Below are positions 7,440-15,822 of a stretch of DNA of 64,000 bases, piece after piece. This DNA comes from Brevundimonas sp. (GTDB lineage: Bacteria; Pseudomonadota; Alphaproteobacteria; Caulobacterales; Caulobacteraceae), in NCBI RefSeq assembly GCF_016742135.1, contig NZ_JACVCG010000001.1:372001-436000 (forward strand), written 5' to 3'. Within the stretch, counting starts at the first letter, position 1, and each line of letters starts with the position of its first letter. The position numbers and the translations under genes are program-made. The notes beneath the pieces are model-generated. The model had not been told where the DNA came from. It did no database searches and saw nothing but the letters and a program-made list of their open reading frames with translations.

Positions 7440-9479
7440 TCAATAGGCCGGTGGATGGCCGCGGTCGAGGCTGGCGATCAGGCCGCGTTCCCAGCGCCGC
7501 AAACCACCGGTGCGACCGCTGTCCGCTGATGGCTCCGGATTGGCCAGCCACCGGGCCAGATCCTCGGCCTCGCAGGGGTATCCGTCGGGGGTCACATACA
7601 GCGGGTAACGGATCAGGGCCTCGGCGATCAGGGTATCGAGATCAACCCGGCGGGTCCGGCGGGGGAAGGCCAGCGCGTCCTCGGTCAGGCCCCAGCCCGC
7701 ATAGGAGGGACGCCCCCACGTCATGACCCGCTTGCCGCGCAACAGGGCCTCAAGCCCTGTCAGGGACGTCATCGTGGCGAGGACATCACAGACATCGATG
7801 CACGCACTGATGTTCAACCCCTCGGCCCGGGCGTCAACCAGCGTGGCGGTGTCGGCATCCAACCGGCCCGGGCGGTTGCCGGCAACCGTATCGGGATGGT
7901 CGCGATAGATCAGAAAGGCGTCGGGAAAGCGCTTGCGAACCGCCCGGACCAGCGCGGCATTGGTGGCGATATCCTCGCATCCCAGAAGGATGGACCGGTC
8001 ATTTTCGACCTGACCGACGATCAATATCCGGGGGCGGTCTCTGGGCCAGCCGGGCGGCGTCTCGCCGCCGAGATTATACTTGCTCAGCCCCCGCTCGATC
8101 AGGACCTGCCGCAGGGCGCGGGCGCGGACGACGTCTGCGGCCGGGGTCTGTCCGGCCTCCAGCGCCAGCTCCAGGGCGGAAGGCCGCGAGCCGTCAAAAT
8201 GGATGCCCACAGGGTCGAGGACCACTGAGAGGGCCGCGTTGAAATCGGAGCCGAGCCCCCGCGACCTCAGGAAGCCATCCTCCATCCGCCAGAGGGGGAG
8301 GGATGCCGCCTCGGCCGCCTCTGCGACATCGGGTGCCTCCTTGCCGGCCCAGACCACCAGGCGGCCGTCACGCTCCCTCGCGGCCGTCACAGCCGCGGCG
8401 GTCGAGGCGAAGAAGACGGTTTCGCCGAGCGGCGTGTTCATCAGACGCCGCACCGCGCCCCGCTTGGCCGGAGAGAAGCCGACGCAGGCCGAATAGCCCG
8501 CCAGCCTGCGCGCCCGGTCCCGCTGCTGCAGCAGTCGGCACACTGTGTTTTCGGGTGTCGAGGGGCTGTCCGTCACCGGGTCCACATACCGGGCCTGAAC
8601 GATCAGGGCCGCCGCCACCAGCACCTCCAGTGACCGTTCATCGCCCCGTCGGGGCGCGGGGAGGCTGTCGGTGGTCAGCCCCCACCCGGCATAGAAGGGC
8701 AGGCCGAAACAGTGGACCGGCAAACCCCGGATCAGGGCCTCGAATCCCAGACCGCTCGAGACCGCGAAGACGGCGTCGACCTGCGGAAGCAAGACATCCA
8801 GCGCCATGTCATCGACCGGGATGGCCCCGGTCAGCGCCTCTGGCGGCAGGCACCCCGTTTTCAGCCTCGCCACGGTCGCCGGGTGGCGACGCACCAGCAG
8901 CTGCCCGCCGCCTGCCGCCGCGCGGGCTGCTTCGGCCATGGCGAGGAAGCTTTCCCGATTCGCCAGTCCGCCTGCGATGGAGGCGTCACCGGCGGTCTGG
9001 TCAACCATCAGGACGCGGGGGCCTGACGCGAGCGGCAGGTCGATATCCAGACGCCCCATGCTGGTCTTCGACAGGCCGGTCTCGCGCAGGGTCCCGATCA
9101 GGGCGCGGGCCCGGGCCTCCATGTCAGTATCAAACCAGCCGTCCGGCTCGCGGATCAGGCTCTCCAGCCGCGAGGGCTGGCGGGCATCATGGTGCACCCC
9201 CAGGTCGTCGATCAGCAGACTGTGCGGCGAGGCACCGGCCTCGCCCAGCCCGATGGACCGCAGAAAGCCGTCCTCGAGCGCCAGATAGGGCAGCCCCGCG
9301 CGCGCGGCCCAGGTCCTGCCGATCCACGACGTCCCTTTCCGGCCCCAGCCCAGGACTGCACGCGTCCGGGGTGACGGCAGGCGTTGCAGCCGGTACTCGG
9401 GCAGGAAGGCCTGAAGCCCCCGGATGCGCCACAGACCGGGCGCCGACACCCATGCAAGGGGCCGGTCGTCCCCGCTCAT
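7440..9479 (-). CDS. kpsC: KpsC-like capsule polysaccharide Kdo transferase, two-domain
   Basis: A 679-residue protein made of two homologous halves. EDGFLRS occurs at 69-75 and again at 400-406, and a YAGWGLT motif ends each half (FYAGWGLTTD near 263 and SYAGWGLTED near 600). This duplicated architecture is that of KpsC, in which each half is a retaining beta-Kdo glycosyltransferase, together building the poly-Kdo linker that joins group 2 capsule to lipid at the inner membrane. It overlaps the CitE-like gene by 4 bp (ATGA), so the two are translationally coupled. No KpsS, ABC exporter or other capsule gene is in the window, so the polymer must be made or exported from elsewhere. Confidence 0.88.
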   Translation of the reverse strand: MSGDDRPLAWVSAPGLWRIRGLQAFLPEYRLQRLPSPRTRAVLGWGRKGTSWIGRTWAARAGLPYLALEDGFLRSIGLGEAGASPHSLLIDDLGVHHDARQPSRLESLIREPDGWFDTDMEARARALIGTLRETGLSKTSMGRLDIDLPLASGPRVLMVDQTAGDASIAGGLANRESFLAMAEAARAAAGGGQLLVRRHPATVARLKTGCLPPEALTGAIPVDDMALDVLLPQVDAVFAVSSGLGFEALIRGLPVHCFGLPFYAGWGLTTDSLPAPRRGDERSLEVLVAAALIVQARYVDPVTDSPSTPENTVCRLLQQRDRARRLAGYSACVGFSPAKRGAVRRLMNTPLGETVFFASTAAAVTAARERDGRLVVWAGKEAPDVAEAAEAASLPLWRMEDGFLRSRGLGSDFNAALSVVLDPVGIHFDGSRPSALELALEAGQTPAADVVRARALRQVLIERGLSKYNLGGETPPGWPRDRPRILIVGQVENDRSILLGCEDIATNAALVRAVRKRFPDAFLIYRDHPDTVAGNRPGRLDADTATLVDARAEGLNISACIDVCDVLATMTSLTGLEALLRGKRVMTWGRPSYAGWGLTEDALAFPRRTRRVDLDTLIAEALIRYPLYVTPDGYPCEAEDLARWLANPEPSADSGRTGGLRRWERGLIASLDRGHPPAY

Positions 9480-10333
9480 TCGCCGTTCCGCGCGCCGGTC
9501 AGGGCTTGGTGCCGGGCCAGCAGACGCCGGGCGGCGGCCAGATGCAGCCGCTCGACCATCCGGTCATCGACCCGCACCACGCCGAGCGTCTCCGCGCCGG
9601 GGGCGGCAAAGGCCTCGACCACCTTGCGGGCATGGGCGACCGCCGCCGCATCGGGCGAAAAGGCCGCGTTCGCCGGTCCGATCTGCGACGGATGGATCAG
9701 GCTCTTGCCGTCAAAGCCGAAGGCCGCTCCCTGGGCACATTCGGTGGCAAAACCGTCGAGGTTGTCGAGGGTGTTGTAGACACCGTCGATGGCCAGCAGG
9801 CTCGACACCCTCGACGCTGCGACGATCATCGCCAGCCAGGATTTCAGCGGCTCGCGGTCCTCGCCGAGGGTCGCACCCAGGGCATCCGCCAGGTCATTGA
9901 CGCCGGGCATGAGCGCCTCCAGCGGGGCCTCGCACCCGGAAATACCCTGCAGATTGAACAGGGCGCGGGGCGTTTCGATCATGGCCCAGAGGGCGCAATC
10001 CCTGCCCATGACCCCGGCCGCGGCCTTGAGCTGATCGGCGTTTTCGACCTTGGGGATGATGATGCAGTCCGCGCCGGCCTCGGCGAGTGCGCGGGCGTCG
10101 TCCTTTCCCCATTCGGTCTCAAGCGCATTGATCCGCACGGCCAGGCGCGGCCCGAAACCGCCCTCGCGCACCGCCGCACAGGCGGCTTCCCGCGCCTCGA
10201 CCTTGGCGCTCGGGGCCACCGCATCCTCGAGGTCCAGTACGGCGACATCGCAGTCCAGACCGCGCGCCTTCTCGACCGCCCGGGCGTTCGAGGCCGGAAC
10301 GAACAGCACACTGCGGCAGGGCCGGGGCGTCAT
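9476..10333 (-). CDS. HpcH/HpaI aldolase/citrate lyase family protein (CitE-like CoA-ester lyase)
   Basis: A 285-residue TIM-barrel protein of the CitE type. It has the N-terminal SVLFVPASN motif, the metal-binding LDLEDAVAPSAK near residues 33-44, conserved arginine in AVRINALET, IIPKVENADQL, and a final FGFDGKSLIHPSQIGPAN motif diagnostic of CitE/malyl-CoA lyases. Members cleave or hydrolyse malyl-, citramalyl- or beta-methylmalyl-CoA with Mg2+. No CitD or CitF is nearby, so it is not part of a citrate lyase complex. It sits between the SDR (5 bp away) and kpsC (4-bp overlap), in a tight operon with a capsule enzyme, which is unexpected for a central-metabolism lyase. Confidence 0.87.
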   Translation of the reverse strand: MTPRPCRSVLFVPASNARAVEKARGLDCDVAVLDLEDAVAPSAKVEAREAACAAVREGGFGPRLAVRINALETEWGKDDARALAEAGADCIIIPKVENADQLKAAAGVMGRDCALWAMIETPRALFNLQGISGCEAPLEALMPGVNDLADALGATLGEDREPLKSWLAMIVAASRVSSLLAIDGVYNTLDNLDGFATECAQGAAFGFDGKSLIHPSQIGPANAAFSPDAAAVAHARKVVEAFAAPGAETLGVVRVDDRMVERLHLAAARRLLARHQALTGARNGE

Positions 10334-10338
10334 GCCGC

Positions 10339-11019
10339 TCAGACCCGGCCGGTCACAGGCACGAGGGCGCCGGTCATGGCGCGTGAGGCCGGTGAGGCGA
10401 GGAACAGCATGACCTCGGCCAGATCCTCGACCCTGACCCAGCTGGCCGGGTCGGCGTCGGGCATGTCCTTGCGGTTCTGCGGCGTGTCCAGAATGGACGG
10501 CAGAACGGCATTGACGGTGACCGAGGTGGACTTGGTTTCCTCGGCCAGACTTTCGGTCAGGCGATGCACGGCCGACTTCGAGGCGGCATAGGCCCCCATG
10601 CCCATGCCGCTCTTCAGCGCCCCGGCCGCGCCGACATTGACGATGCGCCCGTCGTCGGAAGCCTTGAGGTGGGGCAGTGCGGCCCGGCTGGTGTTCAGGG
10701 CGGTGACAAGGTTCAGCCGGTACATCCGGTCCCAGGCGGGTTCGGCGTCGTCCACCGTCTGCCAGACAAAGCCCCCCGCGATGTTCAGCACCGCATCCAG
10801 CCGCCCGAAATGCGCGTGGGCCCGGTCCACGGCACGCTTCGCGGCTGACGCATCGGTCAGGTCGATGCCGCCGATCTCCAGACAGGCGCGCGAATCGAAC
10901 GGCTCCACCGCCGAGTGGTCGATCGCGGCAACCTTCAGCCCCCGGGCCAGCGCCGCCGTGATCACGGCCCGGCCCAGCTGACCCTGACCGCCCGTGATGA
11001 CCAATACCCTGTCGCTCAT
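10339..11019 (-). CDS. Short-chain dehydrogenase/reductase (SDR)
   Basis: A 226-residue classical SDR beginning at ATG 11017-11019 (MSDRVLVITGGQGQLGR); a longer reading would add 17 unrelated residues. It has the NAD(P)-binding GGQGQLG motif, NIAG after the fourth strand, and the catalytic Tyr/Lys pair in YAASKSAVH preceded by NVGAAGA. The acidic residue after strand 2 (AAIDHS) suggests NAD(H) preference. The substrate is unknown. It is the likely first gene of the SDR-CitE-kpsC run; msrC lies 78 bp upstream on the same strand. Confidence 0.85.
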   Translation of the reverse strand: MSDRVLVITGGQGQLGRAVITAALARGLKVAAIDHSAVEPFDSRACLEIGGIDLTDASAAKRAVDRAHAHFGRLDAVLNIAGGFVWQTVDDAEPAWDRMYRLNLVTALNTSRAALPHLKASDDGRIVNVGAAGALKSGMGMGAYAASKSAVHRLTESLAEETKSTSVTVNAVLPSILDTPQNRKDMPDADPASWVRVEDLAEVMLFLASPASRAMTGALVPVTGRV

Positions 11020-11097
11020 GCCTGGTGTCTCCCGGTGCCTATCCGCCGGACCATAGGCGGCTGGGCCCATGGATCAAACTTGGGATCAAACGGGAGA

Positions 11098-11604
11098 TCA
11101 AACCGCGAAGGCCCGGCCCAGCAGATCCTCGAGCGCCGCCTGGTCAACGCGGTCGAAGGCGGCCTTCTCGGTCGAATCGACATCAAGCACCGCGATCAGC
11201 CGTCCTTCCCCATCCCGGACCGGCACCACAATTTCGCTGGCCGAGCGGCTGTCACAGGCGATGTGTCCGGGAAAGGCGTGGACGTCTTCGACCAGCTGGG
11301 TCTGGCCCGTGGCGGCGGCGGCGCCGCATACGCCCCGTCCGAACGGGATCCTCAGGCAGCCCAGGGTGCCCTGGTAGGGGCCGACCACCAGTTCATCGAC
11401 GCCTTCGGCCCGCCTGTCCTCATCCACGACGTAGAAGCCGGTCCAGAAGAAGGTGTCAAAGGCGTCGTGCAGCATGGAGGCGATGGTCGCCATGCGGGCC
11501 ATGCGATTCGGCTCGCCGTCCAGGACGGCCATGATCTCCCCGGCGACCTCGGCATAGCGGGCGCTCTTGTCCTCCGGGCGGTCGTCGCGGGCGATATAGG
11601 CCAT
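11098..11604 (-). CDS. msrC: Free methionine-(R)-sulfoxide reductase, GAF domain
   Basis: A 168-residue cytosolic GAF-domain enzyme that reduces free methionine-R-sulfoxide using thioredoxin. The three redox cysteines of the family are at the expected positions: Cys83 (LGCLRI), Cys93 (GVCG) and Cys117 (HIACDS); the E. coli equivalents are about 84, 94 and 118. The core VEDVHAFPGHIACD and SEIVVPV motifs are intact. The start is ATG 11602-11604 (MAYIARDD), matching family length; the open frame continues 59 codons upstream but with no family similarity. It acts in oxidative damage repair and is divergent from the Sel1 lipoprotein gene. Confidence 0.92.
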   Translation of the reverse strand: MAYIARDDRPEDKSARYAEVAGEIMAVLDGEPNRMARMATIASMLHDAFDTFFWTGFYVVDEDRRAEGVDELVVGPYQGTLGCLRIPFGRGVCGAAAATGQTQLVEDVHAFPGHIACDSRSASEIVVPVRDGEGRLIAVLDVDSTEKAAFDRVDQAALEDLLGRAFAV

Positions 11605-11882
11605 GGGGGGAGATCCTGAAGTCGTGTCAGAACGGCCATATGGGACGAAAACCCCGCGAGGGAAGGGGGTAAGCCCCTCGCCTCGCAGGTGAATTCGAAA
11701 GCAACCATCTGGGGAAAAGTCTAGCTCGGACACAATGTGGTCACCGTGCGGCAACGGTATGGCACCGGTTGCGTTAACCATATCGCGAAGTTCACTGGAC
11801 CGATCATCCAGATTGGGAAAAGGTTAACGTCGTGCGGCCTTCGGGGAACGGCCTTCGGGTGCGGTAAGGGGTGTGGGGGATT
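11605..11882. other. Divergent intergenic region between msrC and the Sel1 lipoprotein gene
   Basis: About 278 bp without a gene. Two GTTAAC hexamers occur at 11773 and 11822, 49 bp apart. They do not fit the TTAA-N7-TTAA spacing. Promoters of both genes should lie here. Confidence 0.45.
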
Positions 11883-13331
11883 ATGAGCGACACCGGCGGG
11901 AACAGGAGCATGCGGGGCCGCAACGGGCCGATCGCCATTGCGGCGGTGGCCGTGCTGTTGATTCTGGCCCTGCTGTCGATGGCCGCCTGTGGTGAGCGGC
12001 CGCCCACCTTCTTCCAGCGCTCCGCCACCGCCAACCCGTGCCCGCGCCCGGCGAATCTGACCGGATCGGAGTTCAACGCGCAGGAGACCGGGATTCGGGC
12101 CCTGCGCCGGGCCGCGTTCCGGGGCGACTTCTTTGCCCAGCTGGAGCTGGGAGGGCGCTATGCGGCCTTGCGCGCAACCGACAAGAATCTGGAAGACCCC
12201 ATCGAAAGCTCGGTCTGGCTGGCCATGGCGCTCGCCAATGAGGATGGCTTTGCCCCGATCAACCGGGTTGAACGCGGCATGTTCGGCGGCTGGCGTCCGC
12301 TGTCCAAATACGATGACTGCCGGGCCTGGGAGCGTCAGAACGCCTATCAGCGCCTGAACACCCAGCTGTCGCGCATGACCCTGGCGGAACAGCAGGCGGT
12401 GCGGGATCGCGTCATCTATGTCCTGTCGACCCAGGGCGCCGACGGCTATCGCACGCTCGCCCGTCTGCACGACGCCCTTTACGGCGCGTTCGGCGAGCCG
12501 CAGGACAACCCGCAGGCCCGCGAGGCCATCGGCCGGGGGTCGGGACGGGATCGCCGCCGGGGCGGCTATCCGGCCGCGCTGAACCTGTTCCAGCGCAATG
12601 AGGTGGACGCCTATCTCTACAACTATCTGGCGGTGCAGACGGGCGACGTCGGGGCCTTTGTCCTGATGAAGGACTTCGAGAGCTCCTCGCCCGGCCGGGC
12701 CCAGTACAGCGGCTTCGTAGAGGCCAAAGCCCGCCAGTGGGTGCCGCCCTACGAATTCTATCCCAACACAGCCCCGGCCTCGGGCGTGCCCTTCTCGGAT
12801 GAGAGCCGGCCGCGCGGGGACGCCTATGAATACGCCCTGTCGCGGGTGACGGAGCTTCCCTTCATCCATGTGGGCCGGGCGATCCGCTATCTGGGCATCG
12901 CCGACCGGGCCGCCGCCCGCCCCGAGGACCTGTCCAAGCGCGAAATCGAATCGCTGGAGGCGGTGCTGGGTCATCCGATAGAGGGGCGCCTCTCCTATCA
13001 GGAGCGGGTGCGGGCCATCCAGCTGGCCGCGGTCAACGGTTCTTCCGAGGCGCAACTGGTGCTGGCCGTTATGTATTCCGAGGGCATCGGCGTGCCGCCC
13101 GACTATGCCCGGGCCTATTACTGGTACGCGGAGGCCGCGCGTCAGGGCAGCCCCGAGGCCAAGTTCGCCCTGTCGACCTTCTTCGCCCTGGGCGTTTCCG
13201 GCGTCGCCGACCAGGACAAGGCCGAGGCCGTGGTGATGCGTATCGACTCGGCCCTCGCCGGCTTTGCGCCGTCGGTGGCCCGCCTGCAGGCCGTCCTGTC
13301 CCAGGTCTCCCGTTCCCAGCAGCGCCGTTAA
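11883..13331 (+). CDS. Sel1-repeat lipoprotein
   Basis: A 482-residue exported protein. A cytoplasmic basic stretch and a hydrophobic segment (AIAAVAVLLILALLSM) lead to lipobox MAAC, so lipidation is predicted. The C-terminal 100 residues contain Sel1-type solenoid repeats (GSSEAQLVLAVMYSEGIGV, then DYARAYYWYAEAARQGSPEA), which usually mediate protein-protein contacts. An earlier stretch (RGDFFAQLELGGRYA) may be a degenerate repeat. The start is ATG 11883, with GGGGGA just upstream. The beta-helix gene starts 15 bp after its stop, so the two probably form an operon for envelope proteins. The precise role is unknown. Confidence 0.78.
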   Translation: MSDTGGNRSMRGRNGPIAIAAVAVLLILALLSMAACGERPPTFFQRSATANPCPRPANLTGSEFNAQETGIRALRRAAFRGDFFAQLELGGRYAALRATDKNLEDPIESSVWLAMALANEDGFAPINRVERGMFGGWRPLSKYDDCRAWERQNAYQRLNTQLSRMTLAEQQAVRDRVIYVLSTQGADGYRTLARLHDALYGAFGEPQDNPQAREAIGRGSGRDRRRGGYPAALNLFQRNEVDAYLYNYLAVQTGDVGAFVLMKDFESSSPGRAQYSGFVEAKARQWVPPYEFYPNTAPASGVPFSDESRPRGDAYEYALSRVTELPFIHVGRAIRYLGIADRAAARPEDLSKREIESLEAVLGHPIEGRLSYQERVRAIQLAAVNGSSEAQLVLAVMYSEGIGVPPDYARAYYWYAEAARQGSPEAKFALSTFFALGVSGVADQDKAEAVVMRIDSALAGFAPSVARLQAVLSQVSRSQQRR

Positions 13332-13346
13332 GGAGGGCGTTGAGAC

Positions 13347-14843
13347 ATGATCCCGTTCCGCAGTCCCCTCCGCCTTCGCTCCCTGATGGCACCCGCCCTC
13401 GGCCTGGCGGTCGCCGCCACGGCCCTGTCGCTGGCCCCCGAAGCCGGCGCGCAGGTGGCCGCCCGCGTCGAAAGCGAGACGCGGCCGAACTTCGGCGTCC
13501 TGCTGGATCCGCCCGCCCCGCGCCGCAGCCGCGCAACGACCCACCGCCGCTGGACCAGTGGTGACCGCCGCCCGGGCTATTATCCCGGACCCCACGACGG
13601 ACGGCCCTATCCGCCCGGCGGTGAGCAGGTGGTGCTGGTCGACTGCGGCGGCAATCCGGGGTCGGGGGCGATCGAGGACGCCGTGCGCCGCGTCGCGCCG
13701 GGGGGCACCCTGATCCTCCGGGCGCGCGGTGGCCCGTGCGTTGGGTGGCTGAACATCAACAAGCCGCTGACCATCATCGGCGAAGGCGGCTTTGATCCGC
13801 GCGACTGGAACCGCCAGCCCATGGCCACCCTGCAGGCCCCCGACGGTCTGCCCTGCATGACGGTGGCCCGGGGGGTCCGGGTCGATGTTCGCGACGTGGT
13901 CTTCTCGTCGCAGCGGGCCGGGGATGCCGCCTGCGTCATCGGCTACGGCGCCGAGGTGCTGATGAACCGGGTCGGCTTCCGCCACGTCGGTGACGAGGCC
14001 GCCATCTATATGGACGGGGGCCTGCTGGACATCCGCAACGCCGTGCTGGAGACCCAGACGGTCGCGCCCGCCATTGTGGCCGACGGCGCGTCCCTGACCG
14101 CCTGGGAGGTAGTCGTGACCGGCGCCCATGTGGGCATGGAGCTGATCCCCGGAGCCGGCCAGACCGCCCGGGTCGACTCGACGACCCTGAAGGGCATCGG
14201 GGCGCCCAATGCGTTCGGCCCGCGCTCGATCGGCATGATCATCCGGTCGGGCCGGAACTATGGCCGGGTCGAGGTCACCAACACGGCCATCTGCGGCTAT
14301 GTGGAGGGTGTGGCGGTCGAGGGGGCCTCGGTCGACATCCAGGGCAGCCGCGTCTGCCGCTCGGACAAGGGCGTGGTGGTCTACAACGGCGAGTTGACTC
14401 TGACCGACACGCGCATCCGGGCCGACAGCGTGGGCGTGGCCGTGGCCTCGGGCCGGGCCGTCATCACCAACAATGTCTTCTCGGGCGTGCGCGAGGTCAT
14501 CTATGGCGAGAACCGCGCCAGCATCGAGGCCAGCGGCAACCGCGTCTGGTCCCGCCACGTCTGCCGCGCGCGGTTCCGCGAGCGGACCCGGGGCCGGTAT
14601 GAGCCCTACTGGTCGGGCGGCCAGGGCTGGGAGTGTGTCTACGGCTCCTATCCCCGTGACTGGTGGGCGCAGGAAGATGGGCTGCTGGGCCTCGACTACT
14701 ATGACGACGGCTATTCCCTGCAGGGGTACGACACCTACCAGGACGGCTATGGCTGGTACGACCGCGAAGGGCGCTACATCCAGGATCGCGACTATTACGG
14801 CGATGCCCGCTGGGTCGAGCCGCGCCGTCGCGGCTTCTGGTAG
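13347..14843 (+). CDS. Exported right-handed parallel beta-helix protein with Tyr/Asp-rich tail
   Basis: A 498-residue protein with an N-terminal signal peptide ending near EAGAQVAA. Residues about 90-400 carry short hydrophobic rungs typical of pectate-lyase-like right-handed beta-helices (LTIIGEGGFD, VRVDVRDVVFSS, ASVDIQGSRVCRSDKGVVVYNGE). Several cysteines are spread through the rungs. The last 75 residues are rich in Tyr, Asp, Gly and Arg (YYDDGYSLQGYDTYQDGYG) and end in Trp. It may bind or cleave a polysaccharide, but no catalytic residues can be assigned. It is probably cotranscribed with the Sel1 lipoprotein gene. The final TGG codon and TAG stop are shared with the 3' end of the tRNA on the other strand. 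Confidence 0.75.
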   Translation: MIPFRSPLRLRSLMAPALGLAVAATALSLAPEAGAQVAARVESETRPNFGVLLDPPAPRRSRATTHRRWTSGDRRPGYYPGPHDGRPYPPGGEQVVLVDCGGNPGSGAIEDAVRRVAPGGTLILRARGGPCVGWLNINKPLTIIGEGGFDPRDWNRQPMATLQAPDGLPCMTVARGVRVDVRDVVFSSQRAGDAACVIGYGAEVLMNRVGFRHVGDEAAIYMDGGLLDIRNAVLETQTVAPAIVADGASLTAWEVVVTGAHVGMELIPGAGQTARVDSTTLKGIGAPNAFGPRSIGMIIRSGRNYGRVEVTNTAICGYVEGVAVEGASVDIQGSRVCRSDKGVVVYNGELTLTDTRIRADSVGVAVASGRAVITNNVFSGVREVIYGENRASIEASGNRVWSRHVCRARFRERTRGRYEPYWSGGQGWECVYGSYPRDWWAQEDGLLGLDYYDDGYSLQGYDTYQDGYGWYDREGRYIQDRDYYGDARWVEPRRRGFW

Positions 14844-14913
14844 GCCCGGAGGGACTCGAACCCCCAACCAGACCGTTATGAGCGGTCGGCTCTAACCATT
14901 GAGCTACGGGCCC
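14838..14913 (-). tRNA. tRNA with anticodon CAU, probably tRNA-Ile2 (lysidine-modified)
   Basis: A 76-nt cloverleaf including an encoded CCA. The acceptor GGGCCCG pairs with CGGGCCT (first pair G-U), the D arm is GCTC/GAGC, the anticodon stem GACCG/CGGTC encloses loop CTCATAA, and the T arm is GGGGG-TTCGAGT-CCCTC. CAU could mean Met or Ile2. The acceptor pairs C4-G69 and C5-G68 are reported determinants for TilS, the lysidine synthetase, and the gene lacks the three anticodon-stem G-C pairs of initiator tRNA, so Ile2 (reading AUA) is preferred by inference. Its CCA complement is the last codon of the convergent beta-helix gene. Confidence 0.92.
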
Positions 14914-15822
14914 CCGGAGGCGACGCTCCGGGCCTAGCAGGCGCACGGGATGTTGCAAAGAGGGTGGCGGAGGCGGTGCTGCCCCTTCCCCGAGGGGGAA
15001 GAGATGAGCGGAAGCCTCCGTCCGTGGGTGCGGCGGGTTGGAGGGCAGGCGGAGCGCCGGGCCTTCGCCCGGAGACATTGATAAATACCGTTTCGACGAA
15101 GACAGACGCTCCGCGCAGACGGTTTTCCGGGAGCTTGCGTCGGGTGGCCGTGTTCGGGCCTTACCGCAGCGCCCCCGGCGGGCAGGGGTGTCCTGCGACA
15201 CCTCCTGGACGATCAGGTATCCCCCCTGATCCAGTGTTGAAGGCGGGCCTTGCGCCCGGCTGCCGAAGCCTCCCTGAGACCCGGAAGCCGGACAGCGCGC
15301 CTTCAACCCCGCTCCATCCGCTCCCGCCGCTCACAAGGTCGCAGGCCTTACGAGCCCTCCGTGCAACGGGACGCTCTGAGGATTGCACAGCTCGCGACCT
15401 GGTCGGGAAGAACGGTACGGGAAACGGTGGGGGTGTTGAAAGGGCTAGGGAATTGGCGGGCGGCTATCCTATCTGAGTGCGTCGGCTCAGCGGTCCTTCT
15501 CCCTTGGGGGAGAAGGTGGGCCGCGGGAGCGGCTTGGATGAGGGGGACCCAGGAAAACACGACGGGGTAGCGGGCTCCGCGCCCGCTGTGTCCTTTGTGA
15601 AAGCGGTGTGCGCTGTGATGGAGCCTGCCTGGCCGCCCGCGCCGCCCTTCGGGCCGCGGGGAAGCACGGCTCTGTCAGTCTTCTGGCTCCCGATGGGAGG
15701 TGATCGTCCCACCTCGATGAACGGAACCTGACCCCGGGGCCTGAGCGTTCATTCAGCCAGTATGGTCGAGGTTGGCCCCATGGGCGCGCGGGTGGCGCGT
15801 GTCCGAACCTCAGGAGATTTCC
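14914..15822. other. Gene-free 0.9-kb intergenic stretch with hairpins and repeats
   Basis: No convincing coding region is present: short open frames exist but lack ribosome sites, family motifs and normal codon use. It holds a hairpin directly upstream of the tRNA (CCGGAG/CTCCGG, 14914-14931), a CTTCCCC/GGGGAAG palindrome near 14985-15001, a compound helix at 15337-15399, a CCTTCTCCC/GGGAGAAGG palindrome near 15495-15516, and GAGGTG/CACCTC near 15700. The GC-rich CTCCC/GGGAG palindromes resemble dispersed intergenic repeats. The promoter of the SIMPL gene should be near the right end. Confidence 0.6.
15337..15399. other. Candidate structured RNA element: nested stem-loop
   Basis: GGTCGC pairs with GCGACC, GAGC with GCTC and GTGCAA with TTGCAC, nested in that order. 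The 3' strand is nearly continuous and the 5' strand has two bulges, giving about 16 bp around a 16-nt loop. No known RNA family is recognised and the transcribed strand is unknown. Confidence 0.3.

Noticed and set aside
9476-10333. Citrate lyase beta subunit of a true citrate lyase complex
   Set aside because: No citD or citF genes flank it; a stand-alone CitE-like CoA-ester lyase is more likely.
11773-11827. Pair of GTTAAC hexamers as a CtrA or other operator
   Set aside because: They are 49 bp apart and each is a self-palindrome found often; no N7 spacing or other pattern supports a call.
11721-14867. 1048-residue minus-strand frame over the Sel1 and beta-helix genes
   Set aside because: Both plus-strand proteins have signal peptides and repeats. 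The antisense product is low-complexity Arg/Gly/His-rich with no motif.
14838-14913. Initiator or elongator tRNA-Met for the CAU tRNA
   Set aside because: No three G-C pairs at the anticodon stem as in initiator tRNA, and acceptor C4-G69/C5-G68 favour Ile2. Elongator Met remains possible, so the name is hedged.
15250-15570. Small plus-strand frame in the 0.9-kb gene-free region
   Set aside because: No ribosome site, low-complexity composition and no family motif; it also crosses several palindromes.
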